Below are positions 1 through 5,952 of a stretch of DNA of 7,659 nucleotides, piece after piece (positions within the stretch are counted from its first letter, which is position 1; each line of letters starts with the position of its first letter). The DNA is from DASYRM01 sp036004405. Its GTDB lineage: Bacteria; Acidobacteriota; Vicinamibacteria; Vicinamibacterales; UBA2999. The stretch spans positions 1 to 7,659 of the forward strand of contig DASYRM010000007.1 in NCBI GenBank assembly GCA_036004405.1, given 5' to 3'. The notes under the pieces are model-generated. The model searched no databases. It worked only from the letters and a program-made list of their open reading frames with translations, and was not told the DNA's origin. The translations under genes and the position numbers were made by a program.

Positions 1-1
1 C

Positions 2-1324
2 AACGCCGGCGTGTGGACGCAGATCACGGTGGACGAGGAGCTGGGGCTGGTCTACCTGCCGGTGGAGTCCCCCTCGTCCGACTACTACGGCGGCAAACGT
101 CCGGGGAACAACCTGTACGGCGAAAGCCTCGTGTGCGCGGACCTCAAGACCGGGCAGCGCAAATGGCACTTCCAGCTGGTGCACCACCCGATCTGGGATC
201 ACGACATCTCGTCGGCACCGAGCCTGCTCGACGTGACGATCGACGGGAAGCCGCGGAAGCTGGTGGCGCAGCCGTCGAAGCAGTCGTTCCTCTACGTGTT
301 CGATCGCGTCACCGGCGAGCCGGTCTGGCCGATCGTCGAGACGCCGGTGCCGCCGGGCGACGTGCCGGGCGAGTGGTACGCGCGCACGCAGCCGATTCCG
401 TCGAAGCCGGCGCCTTACGGGCGGCCGGGGCTCAAGATTCCCGATGAGATCATCGACTTCACGCCGGAGCTGCGCGCCCAGGCGATGGAGAACTTGAAGC
501 ACTACAAGTGGGGCGGCAACTTCCCCTTCAGCGGCACGCTCTACAACCCGCCGATCGTCGGCAACGTGAACGGTCTGCTGGGTGCGATCAATCTCGGGAA
601 CGCGAGCGGTGGCACCAACTGGCCCGGCGCCGGCGCCGACCCCGAGACGGGCATCGTCTACGCACAGGCCAACCTGTCCGCGCTCAGCCCCGAGTCGCTG
701 GCGCCACCGCCGGCCGGCTTCTCGGACATCCCCTATCAGGCCGGCGTCGTCGGACAGCCGTTCCGTCTCCGCGTGGCGGCCGGCACCGGCACCTACGCCG
801 ACGTGCGGCAGCAGGCCGCCGAGCCCGCGGCACCCGCGGCCGCGGGCGCCGCCCAGCCGAACTACAACGTGGTCGAGGGGCTCTCGCTCGTGAAGCCGCC
901 GTACGGGGTGATGTCGGCGATCGACCTGCGATCGGGGACCGTGAAATGGCAGGTGCCGCACGGCGACACGCCCGACGTCGTCCGCAACCATCCCAAGCTG
1001 AAGGGGCTCTCGATTCCCAAGACGGGCCAGGGCGGCAGCGTCGGCGTGCTGGTGACGAAGACGCTGGTCATTGCCGGCGATCCGCTGGTGACGACAACGC
1101 CGCAGCACCCGCGCGGCGCGATAATGCGCGCCTACGACAAGGAGACGGGCGCCGAGGTGGGCGCGGTGTGGATGCCCGCGCCGGTCAGCGGCTCGCCGAT
1201 GACCTACCGCATCCGCGGCCGGCAGTACATCGTTATCGCGGTCAGCGGCGGCAACTACTCGGGCGAGTACATCGCCTTTGCGCTGCCGGCGTCGGGCAGC
1301 GACACGAGCGGCACGCGGGAATGA
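2..1324 (+). CDS. PQQ-dependent dehydrogenase, C-terminal part (5' end outside window)
   Basis: This is the C-terminal ~440 residues of a periplasmic quinoprotein dehydrogenase with a PQQ-binding beta-propeller. The frame is open to the left edge (codons from position 2 read NAGVWTQ), so the GTG at 11 is internal, not a start. Family members are usually about 600-700 residues, so roughly a third is missing. Visible signatures: the propeller segment ADLKTGQRKWHFQ followed by HHPIWDHD (182-205), which resembles the W-D-x-D element of membrane glucose and alcohol quinoproteins; further blade motifs AIDLRSGTVKW and AYDKETGAEVG; and the family's typical C-terminal stretch GSPMTY...GRQYIVIAVSGGN (from 1190). 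An Ala/Pro-rich stretch (about 815-857) interrupts the propeller, probably as a surface loop. By family, it oxidises a sugar or alcohol and passes electrons to quinone or cytochrome c. The substrate cannot be read from the sequence. The stop overlaps the next start, so it is co-expressed with the cytochrome c. Confidence 0.9.
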   Translation, partial: NAGVWTQITVDEELGLVYLPVESPSSDYYGGKRPGNNLYGESLVCADLKTGQRKWHFQLVHHPIWDHDISSAPSLLDVTIDGKPRKLVAQPSKQSFLYVFDRVTGEPVWPIVETPVPPGDVPGEWYARTQPIPSKPAPYGRPGLKIPDEIIDFTPELRAQAMENLKHYKWGGNFPFSGTLYNPPIVGNVNGLLGAINLGNASGGTNWPGAGADPETGIVYAQANLSALSPESLAPPPAGFSDIPYQAGVVGQPFRLRVAAGTGTYADVRQQAAEPAAPAAAGAAQPNYNVVEGLSLVKPPYGVMSAIDLRSGTVKWQVPHGDTPDVVRNHPKLKGLSIPKTGQGGSVGVLVTKTLVIAGDPLVTTTPQHPRGAIMRAYDKETGAEVGAVWMPAPVSGSPMTYRIRGRQYIVIAVSGGNYSGEYIAFALPASGSDTSGTRE

Positions 1325-1749
1325 CCCGAGCGGTCCTCGCCGCCGTGGGCCTCGTCGCCGCGCTCGGCCTCGAGGCCGCGGACCCGTCGGTGTGGAACGG
1401 CGTCTACACCGCCGAGCAGGCCAAACGGGGCGAGACCTCGTACCTGCAGGCGTGCGCGAGCTGCCACGGACCGGCGCTCGACGGCGGCGACATGACGCCG
1501 GCGCTCGTCGGCGGCGCGTTCACGTCGAACTGGAACGACCTGACCGTGGGCGATCTGTTCGACCGCATCCGCACCACCATGCCGCTCGACAACCCCGGTC
1601 GGTTGTCGCGAACGCAGACGGCCGACGTGATCGCGTTCATGCTCAAGGCCAACAGCTGGCCGGCGGGCGCCACGGAGCTCCCGGCCGACTCGCCCGCCCT
1701 GAAGCAGATTCGCATCGCCGCAGCAAAACCATCGTCCCAGGAGCAGTAA
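1321..1749 (+). CDS. Small exported mono-haem c-type cytochrome
   Basis: A 142-residue cytochrome c. The start is the ATG at 1321, which shares ATGA with the dehydrogenase stop; the open frame continues far upstream, but that part is Arg-rich out-of-frame translation of the dehydrogenase. Residues 1-20 (MTRAVLAAVGLVAALGLEAA) form a short signal peptide, with cleavage likely after Ala19 or Ala20. The haem-binding motif is CASCH at residues 45-49. The likely axial methionine is Met87 in TTMPLDNPG. The end resembles small cytochrome c domains found beside PQQ dehydrogenases (ADVIAFMLKANSWPAG, then TELPAD). There is one haem site and no membrane anchor after the signal peptide, so it should be a soluble periplasmic electron carrier. 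The 4-bp overlap and lack of a clear separate Shine-Dalgarno suggest translational coupling, and its partner is very likely the upstream dehydrogenase. Redox partner assignment is inferred from context. Confidence 0.93.
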   Translation: MTRAVLAAVGLVAALGLEAADPSVWNGVYTAEQAKRGETSYLQACASCHGPALDGGDMTPALVGGAFTSNWNDLTVGDLFDRIRTTMPLDNPGRLSRTQTADVIAFMLKANSWPAGATELPADSPALKQIRIAAAKPSSQEQ

Positions 1750-1782
1750 CCCGAAGATACCCACGCATCGCACGCACGACGT

Positions 1783-1835
1783 CGGTCGATTCCCACGGTC
1801 GATTCCCTCGGTCAGGTTCCCACGGTCGGTTCCGA
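1783..1835. repeat. Four-copy degenerate 13-bp tandem repeat
   Basis: Four adjacent units read CGGTCGATTCCCA (1783-1795), CGGTCGATTCCCT (1796-1808), CGGTCAGGTTCCCA (1809-1822, one base longer) and CGGTCGGTTCCGA (1823-1835). The first two differ at one base; the later ones diverge more. The unit length is not a multiple of three and one copy has an indel, which argues for non-coding DNA. It lies 65 bp upstream of the receptor start. It may be a product of replication slippage or a set of iterated binding sites; the sequence alone does not decide. Confidence 0.8.
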
Positions 1836-1854
1836 GTCATGGGTGGCGTCCTTA

Positions 1855-1891
1855 TCCGGCAAACCGGCCTGGCACCGGTTCGCTATCCGGA
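1855..1891 (+). promoter_or_regulatory. Possible leader hairpin overlapping the receptor Shine-Dalgarno
   Basis: AACCGG (1862-1867) and CCGGTT (1875-1880) are a perfect 6-bp inverted repeat around a 7-nt loop. Outside it, TCCGG (1855-1859) can pair with CCGGA (1887-1891), which covers the first three bases of the GGAGGA ribosome-binding site. The nested fold has an asymmetric 2 x 6 internal loop. It could limit ribosome access to the receptor mRNA, but short CCGG-rich pairings arise easily in GC-rich DNA. Confidence 0.35.
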
Positions 1892-1894
1892 GGA
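1889..1894 (+). promoter_or_regulatory. Ribosome-binding site of the TonB receptor
   Basis: GGAGGA sits 5 nt before the ATG at 1900. This strong Shine-Dalgarno, with the signal peptide that starts there, fixes the start of the receptor and rules against the in-frame GTG at 1843. Confidence 0.85.
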
Positions 1895-1899
1895 TCTCC

Positions 1900-4857
1900 A
1901 TGTCGAGAGCACTCGCGAAATCGTGGCTATGGTCGGTGGTGCTGTCCCTGGTTCCCGCAACCGCCTTCGCTCAGAGCGCCATCACCGGGGTGGTGAAAGA
2001 CGCCACCGGCGCGGTGCTGGTGGGCGTGACCGTCGAGGCCGCCAGCGACGCGCTCATCGAGCGCGTGCGCGTCGCCGTCACCGACAGCCAGGGCGTCTAC
2101 CGCATTGTCGATCTGCGGCCGGGCACCTACGCCGTGAGCTTCAGCCTGGAAGGATTCCGCGGCTTCAAACGCGAGAATCTCCAGCTGCCATCCGAATTCA
2201 CGGCCACCGTCAACGCCGAGCTCGGGCTGGGCCCGCTGGAAGACGTGGTGACGGTCACCGCCAGCTCGCCGATGGTGGACACGACGACAGCGGGCCACAC
2301 GCGCGTGCTCGATCGCGAGGCGATCGACCAGATTCCCACCGGCCGCACCATTCAAGGGCTGGCGCAGCTCATCGTCGGCATCAACTTGAACCTGCCCGAC
2401 ACCGGCGGCGCGCGCGGCATGCAGCAGACCTACATGAGCACGCACGGCATGACGCTCGCCAACAACACCGTCATGGTGGACGGCATGATGGTGAACGGGC
2501 TGCAGCTCGATGGCGGCGTGCAGAGCTACTTCAACGACGCGATGAACCAGGAGGTGAGCTACCAGACGAGCGGCATCGGCGCCGACACGGCCGCCGGCGG
2601 CGTGCGCCTCAACATGATTCCGCGCGAGGGCGGCAACCGGTTCAGCGGCGACGTCAAGGCGTCGACCCGCCCCGGCGAGTGGCAGTCGGACAACCTCACC
2701 GCCCGTCACCGCGCTCGGGGGCTGTCGGCGGGCAACGCCACCGATCGCATCCTGGACTACACCGCAGCGCTCGGCGGCCCGCTGCTGAAGGATCGGCTGT
2801 GGTTCTTCACCTCGGCGCGCTACTTCTCGGTGAACAACTTCGTCGCCAACACGTTTCTCGATGACGGCAGCCAGGGGATCGACGACCAGTACATCAAGAG
2901 CGCGCTGGCGCGCCTGACATGGCAGCTTACGCCGCGCAACAAGATCTCGGCCTACTTCGACGAGATCGACAAGTACCGCGGCCACGACATGCAGAGCAAC
3001 GAGGATCCCGAGACCGCCTCGCTGCGCTGGTTCTCGCCCGCCTACAACACCGGCGCGCTCAAATGGACGTCCACGGTCAGCAGCCGCATGCTCATCGAGG
3101 CCGGCTACTCACGCAATCTCGAGTACTACACCAACAGCTATCAGGAGGGCGTCGAGAAGACGCGCTTCTCGGCGGACTGGTTCGCCGGCGCGTCACGGCT
3201 CGAGAACGATCTCGGCGGCCGCAAGACCGCCGCCACCAGCCAGACGACGCAGAGCCCCGAGCGTCACAACCTCCAGGGCGCGGTGTCGTACGTGACCGGC
3301 GCCCACAGCCTCAAGGCGGGGTTCCAGTACACCTGGGGCGACTTCTGGCACACCGTGGACGCCAACGGCGATCTCACGCAGCAGTACCGCAGCAACACTA
3401 CCGGCGTACGCTACTCGGTGCCCGACAGCGTGATCATCCGCAACACGCCGCTTCTCTACGGCGAGCGGCTGAACCGCGATCTCGGTCTGTTCGTGCAGGA
3501 CTCCTGGCGGCTCAAACGGCTGACGCTCAACGGCGGCATCCGCTGGGAGAACCTGAAGGCGCAGGTGCTGGCCAGCGAGTCGGGGGCGGGGCGGTTCGTG
3601 CCGGCGCGCAGTACGGCCGCCATCACCAGCCTGCCCGACTGGAAGGACTGGGCGCCGCGGTTCGGCGCCGTCTACGACCTCTTCGGCAGCGGCAAAACCG
3701 CGCTGAAGTATTCGCTCAACCGCTACAACCAGATCCGCACCACCGGCATCGCCACGAACTACAACCCGTTCCTCTCGGCCACGTCGCCCGCCCTGCCCTG
3801 GCGCGACGTGAACCTCGACGACATCGCCGAGGGCGAGCGCGGCTGCACCGGCTTCCCCCGGGTGGACTGCGAAATCGACTTCCGCGGGCTGTCGTCGAAC
3901 TTCGGCATCGCGGCATTAAACGAGTTCGGCCACTACCCGCGGACGTGGAACCTGGAGAGCGCGCTCGAAGTGCAGCACCAGCTGGCGCCGCGGCTGTCGG
4001 TGTCGGCGTCGTGGTTCACGGGCAGCTTCCACAACCTGACCACGACCATCAACCAGTCGTGGTCGCTCGACGACTACACGCCGTACACGTTCTACAACCC
4101 GCTTACCGGCCAGCCGCTGCCGGTCTTCGCGCGCAGCGTCACCGCCTCGCAGCGCCCGACGCGCAACCTGGACACCTACGATCCCGATCGCCGGCAGAAG
4201 TACGAGGCGGTGGCCGCCGAGTTCCGGTGGCGCCTGCCCCGCGGCGGGCAGCTGTTCGGCGGCGGCGGCATCGAGCGCGAGCGCATCCGGTCGTGCACCG
4301 CGCCCGACGACCCGAACTACCTGTCGCCGACGCCGACGATTCCGCAGAACACGACCAACTACACCGGCCAGGCGTTCTGCGACGACTTCGCGATCGACAT
4401 TCCCTGGAAGAAGGGGCTGAAGCTCGCCGGCACGACGCCGGTAGTGTGGGGCATCGACCTCAGCGTGGCGTTCCAGAGCAACAAGAGCCCCAACAGCACC
4501 CGCACGATGAGCGTCACCCGCGGCATCACCCGCTACCCCGCCAACTGCCCGGCGCCGTGCCCGGCCGGCCAGATCATCATGCCGTCGGATGTCTTCGGGC
4601 AGACTTCGCTCATCATGTATCTGGAGCCGGCCCGCGCCACCTTCGTCGAGCGCATCAATCAGCTCGACTTCAAGCTGTCGCGGACGTTCAAGATGGGACG
4701 CTACAGCGTGCTGCCGGTGTTCGAGGTGTTCAACGTCACCAATTCCGACGCCATCATCAGCTACGTGACCACCAACGCGCTGGCTGCCACCTACCTGGCG
4801 CCGAACAGCATCATGCAGGGGCGCATGTACGGGCTGGGCGCCACGGTCCGCTGGTGA
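1900..4857 (+). CDS. TonB-dependent receptor, Oar-like, with N-terminal carboxypeptidase-regulatory domain
   Basis: A complete 985-residue outer-membrane receptor. Residues 1-24 are a signal peptide (hydrophobic WLWSVVLSLV, cleavage after AFA before Gln25). Residues ~27-110 form a carboxypeptidase-regulatory/Cna-B-like fold beginning ITGVVKDATGAVL. VTVTASSPMVDTT then leads into a plug domain (~118-245) containing TVMVDGMMVNG and GGVRLNMIPREGGNRFSG. The remainder is a beta-barrel with repeated GG(x)RWE-type and Asn/aromatic strands, ending YGLGATVRW with the C-terminal aromatic residue expected for barrel assembly. The six cysteines fall in three local pairs (649/657, 799/827, 883/887), probably loop disulfides. 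By family it is powered by TonB-ExbBD and imports a ligand or acts in surface binding; the ligand is unknown. No SusD-like lipoprotein gene is adjacent. It lies 150 bp downstream of the cytochrome gene on the same strand, and it is homologous to the receptor at the right edge. Confidence 0.93.
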   Translation: MSRALAKSWLWSVVLSLVPATAFAQSAITGVVKDATGAVLVGVTVEAASDALIERVRVAVTDSQGVYRIVDLRPGTYAVSFSLEGFRGFKRENLQLPSEFTATVNAELGLGPLEDVVTVTASSPMVDTTTAGHTRVLDREAIDQIPTGRTIQGLAQLIVGINLNLPDTGGARGMQQTYMSTHGMTLANNTVMVDGMMVNGLQLDGGVQSYFNDAMNQEVSYQTSGIGADTAAGGVRLNMIPREGGNRFSGDVKASTRPGEWQSDNLTARHRARGLSAGNATDRILDYTAALGGPLLKDRLWFFTSARYFSVNNFVANTFLDDGSQGIDDQYIKSALARLTWQLTPRNKISAYFDEIDKYRGHDMQSNEDPETASLRWFSPAYNTGALKWTSTVSSRMLIEAGYSRNLEYYTNSYQEGVEKTRFSADWFAGASRLENDLGGRKTAATSQTTQSPERHNLQGAVSYVTGAHSLKAGFQYTWGDFWHTVDANGDLTQQYRSNTTGVRYSVPDSVIIRNTPLLYGERLNRDLGLFVQDSWRLKRLTLNGGIRWENLKAQVLASESGAGRFVPARSTAAITSLPDWKDWAPRFGAVYDLFGSGKTALKYSLNRYNQIRTTGIATNYNPFLSATSPALPWRDVNLDDIAEGERGCTGFPRVDCEIDFRGLSSNFGIAALNEFGHYPRTWNLESALEVQHQLAPRLSVSASWFTGSFHNLTTTINQSWSLDDYTPYTFYNPLTGQPLPVFARSVTASQRPTRNLDTYDPDRRQKYEAVAAEFRWRLPRGGQLFGGGGIERERIRSCTAPDDPNYLSPTPTIPQNTTNYTGQAFCDDFAIDIPWKKGLKLAGTTPVVWGIDLSVAFQSNKSPNSTRTMSVTRGITRYPANCPAPCPAGQIIMPSDVFGQTSLIMYLEPARATFVERINQLDFKLSRTFKMGRYSVLPVFEVFNVTNSDAIISYVTTNALAATYLAPNSIMQGRMYGLGATVRW

Positions 4858-4871
4858 ACCGCGAGTGATGA

Positions 4872-4902
4872 CCCGGCGGCGCTCCTCGCGGGCGCCGCCG
4901 GG
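4872..4902 (+). terminator. GC-rich hairpin after the receptor, probable terminator
   Basis: CCCGGCGGCGC (4872-4882) and GCGCCGCCGGG (4892-4902) are an 11-bp perfect inverted repeat, and two more pairs (one G-U) can close the loop to 5 nt. It begins 14 nt after the receptor stop codon. No U-tract follows (ATTACGG), so it may be a weak or Rho-assisted terminator, an mRNA-stabilising end, or part of the leader of the LysR gene, whose start is 24 nt downstream. Confidence 0.55.
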
Positions 4903-4903
4903 A

Positions 4904-4912
4904 TTACGGTAA
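4904..4912. promoter_or_regulatory. Short palindrome upstream of the LysR gene, possible operator
   Basis: TTAC-G-GTAA is a perfect 4-bp inverted repeat with one central base, ending 14 nt before the LysR start. It is the only AT-rich spot in this 69-bp gap. LysR proteins often repress their own genes through sites overlapping the promoter. However, this arrangement is shorter than the usual T-N11-A box, so the assignment is tentative. Confidence 0.2.
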
Positions 4913-4926
4913 GCTCACCGGGCACA

Positions 4927-5853
4927 ATGGAGCTGCGACACCTTCGCTACGTCGTGACGCTCGCGGAGACCCTGCACTTCGGCCGCGCCGCCGAGCGGCT
5001 GCATCTCAGCCAGCCGCCCTTGAGCCATCAGATCCGGCAGCTCGAAGAGGAGCTGCGGGTCAAACTGTTCCACCGCACCAAGCGCCAGGTGCAGCTGACC
5101 GAAGCGGGCCGCATGTTCGTGCAAGAGGCGCGCGTCATCCTGGCGCAGGCCTCGCACGCCGCCAACCTGGCGTCGCGGGTGAACCAGGGCGAAGTGGGTC
5201 AGCTGACGATCGGCGTGGCTGGCCCGGCCGACGCGCCGATCTTCGTGCAGATCCTCCGGGAGTTCGCGCAGAAGCATCCCAAGGTGCGGATCGTGCTGCG
5301 CAACATCAGCAGCCTGGATCAGACGCAGGCGATCAGCGAAGGGCGGCTGCACGTCGGCTTCGTCGCCATGCCGATCGACGACGCCGGCCTGGCCACCGAG
5401 ACGGTGATGCGGCAGTCGATCATGATCGCGCTGCCTCCTGACCATCCATTCGCGACCTACGACCGCGTGCCGCTGAAAGCGCTCTCAGAGGAGCCGCAGA
5501 TCATGTTCGCGCGGAGCAATGCGCCGCGCTTCTTCGACGCGGTGCTGGCCGCGTGCCGCGAGGCCGGATTCAGCATGAACATTGCCCACGAGGTGGACAA
5601 CCTCTACACCGCCTACGCGCTGGTCGCGGCCGGGCTCGGTGTGTGCCTGGTGCCCGCGGGCGCACAGGACAGCCACTCGAGCTCGTCGATGGTGCTGCGG
5701 CCGGTGACGCCGGCGCTGCCCGTCGAGATGCACATCGCGCTCGCCTACAAAGCGCAGTCTGAAGACGAGCTCGTGCCGCTGTTCGTGGGTGTCGTGAAGG
5801 ACGTGGTGGGAAGACAGGTCAGACCGAGGCCCATGCGACTGGCCTCGGTCTGA
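4927..5853 (+). CDS. LysR-family transcriptional regulator
   Basis: A complete 308-residue LysR-type regulator, a normal length for the family. The N-terminus MELRHLRYVVTLAE and the winged helix-turn-helix (about residues 4-62, with HFGRAAERLHLSQPPLSHQI and the wing KLFHRTKRQVQLTEAGR) are textbook and fix the ATG at 4927. A linker helix (~63-90) precedes the effector-binding domain, starting at QLTIGVAGPADAPIF and including VGFVAMPIDD, IALPPDHPFA and AAGLGVCLVPAG. This layout resembles the BenM/CatM-like branch, many of which sense aromatic or organic-acid metabolites; the effector here is unknown. No clear Shine-Dalgarno precedes the ATG, so expression may be low or the message leaderless. 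The neighbour upstream is on the same strand and the one downstream is convergent, so there is no divergent target promoter as in classic LysR loci. The last residues (about 297-308) and the stop are encoded inside a perfect hairpin. Confidence 0.95.
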   Translation: MELRHLRYVVTLAETLHFGRAAERLHLSQPPLSHQIRQLEEELRVKLFHRTKRQVQLTEAGRMFVQEARVILAQASHAANLASRVNQGEVGQLTIGVAGPADAPIFVQILREFAQKHPKVRIVLRNISSLDQTQAISEGRLHVGFVAMPIDDAGLATETVMRQSIMIALPPDHPFATYDRVPLKALSEEPQIMFARSNAPRFFDAVLAACREAGFSMNIAHEVDNLYTAYALVAAGLGVCLVPAGAQDSHSSSSMVLRPVTPALPVEMHIALAYKAQSEDELVPLFVGVVKDVVGRQVRPRPMRLASV

Positions 5854-5854
5854 C
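5818..5854. repeat. Perfect 14-bp stem hairpin spanning the LysR stop codon
   Basis: GTCAGACCGAGGCC (5818-5831) and GGCCTCGGTCTGAC (5841-5854) are exact reverse complements around a 9-nt loop. The right arm contains the TGA stop at 5851-5853, so the last 11 or so codons of LysR lie inside the hairpin. No U-tract follows on the + strand. It may help termination or protect the 3' end of the mRNA, together with the second hairpin 7 nt downstream. Confidence 0.75.
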
Positions 5855-5861
5855 GGTACAA

Positions 5862-5899
5862 GAAGAAAGGGCGGGTGCATTGAGCACCCGCCCTTCTTC
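5862..5899. terminator. Bidirectional intrinsic terminator between convergent genes
   Basis: AAGGGCGGGTGC (5867-5878) and GCACCCGCCCTT (5884-5895) pair perfectly over 12 bp around the 5-nt loop ATTGA. After a single bulged A at 5866 the stem continues for four more pairs (GAAG with CTTC). The outer part of the stem is A-rich on the left and T-rich on the right, so on either strand the stem ends in a pyrimidine/U-containing run (TTCTTCCCT on +, TTTCTTCTTGT on -). This fits a shared terminator for LysR, which ends 8 nt to the left, and for the - strand receptor, which ends at 5953. Confidence 0.8.
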
Positions 5900-5902
5900 C
5901 CT

Positions 5903-5928
5903 ACCGCCTTACCCGCCCCACCCGCCTC
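5903..5928. repeat. Short 8-9-bp C-rich tandem repeat
   Basis: Three adjacent units read ACCGCCTT, ACCCGCCCC and ACCCGCCTC, and a further ACCCGCCC lies in the terminator stem at 5886-5893. The array sits in the 99-bp convergent gap. It looks like slippage-prone low-complexity sequence; no function is indicated. Confidence 0.5.
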
Positions 5929-5929
5929 A

Positions 5930-5950
5930 CCGGCGAGCGAAGCGAGCCGG
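5930..5950. repeat. Mirror-symmetric GAGCGAAGCGAG element
   Basis: The core GAGCGAAGCGAG reads the same forwards and backwards on one strand (a mirror repeat) and is flanked by CCGGC and GCCGG, which are inverted and can form a 5-bp stem. It lies just beyond the stop codon of the - strand receptor. Elements with a GAGCGAAGCGAG core recur in a number of GC-rich genomes; whether this one is dispersed in the host genome cannot be seen in one window. Confidence 0.5.
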
Positions 5951-5952
5951 CC

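Larger units (their letters stand above)
1750..1899 (+). other. 150-bp leader region between cytochrome c and TonB receptor
   Basis: No gene is supported here. In-frame GTG starts for the receptor exist (for example at 1843), but they would place about 19 poorly conserved residues before a normal signal peptide. The region holds a degenerate 13-bp tandem repeat, an inverted repeat and a Shine-Dalgarno, each listed separately. No convincing intrinsic terminator follows the cytochrome gene and I could not identify confident -35/-10 boxes, so whether the receptor is co-transcribed with the dehydrogenase/cytochrome pair or has its own promoter is open. Confidence 0.6.

Noticed and set aside
508..1320. 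In-frame N-terminal extension of the cytochrome c.
   Set aside because: This part is Arg-rich out-of-frame translation of the dehydrogenase; the signal peptide begins only at 1321, exactly at the ATGA overlap.
1783..1835. CRISPR array.
   Set aside because: Units of 13 bp are directly adjacent with no spacers, and no cas genes are in view.
1843..1899. GTG start adding 19 residues to the TonB receptor.
   Set aside because: It would bury the signal peptide behind a charged stretch, and a strong GGAGGA site lies 5 nt before the ATG at 1900.
1278..2864. Long + strand open frame of 528 codons spanning the cytochrome and the start of the receptor.
   Set aside because: The translation is dominated by Arg, Ala, Gly and His without any domain, and it overlaps well-supported genes in other frames. 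This is typical of out-of-frame reading in GC-rich DNA.
1927..2985. Antisense open frame of 352 codons opposite the receptor.
   Set aside because: It is a shadow of the receptor; the composition is Val/Ala/Arg/His-rich and there is no ribosome-binding site or family similarity that I can recognise.
2919..4868. Long + strand open frame of 649 codons within the receptor gene.
   Set aside because: Arg/Pro/His-rich translation without recognisable features, in a shifted frame of a complete receptor with full domain structure.
4915..5445. Antisense open frame opposite LysR.
   Set aside because: The sense strand carries a textbook LysR protein; the antisense translation is low-complexity and covers only part of the gene.
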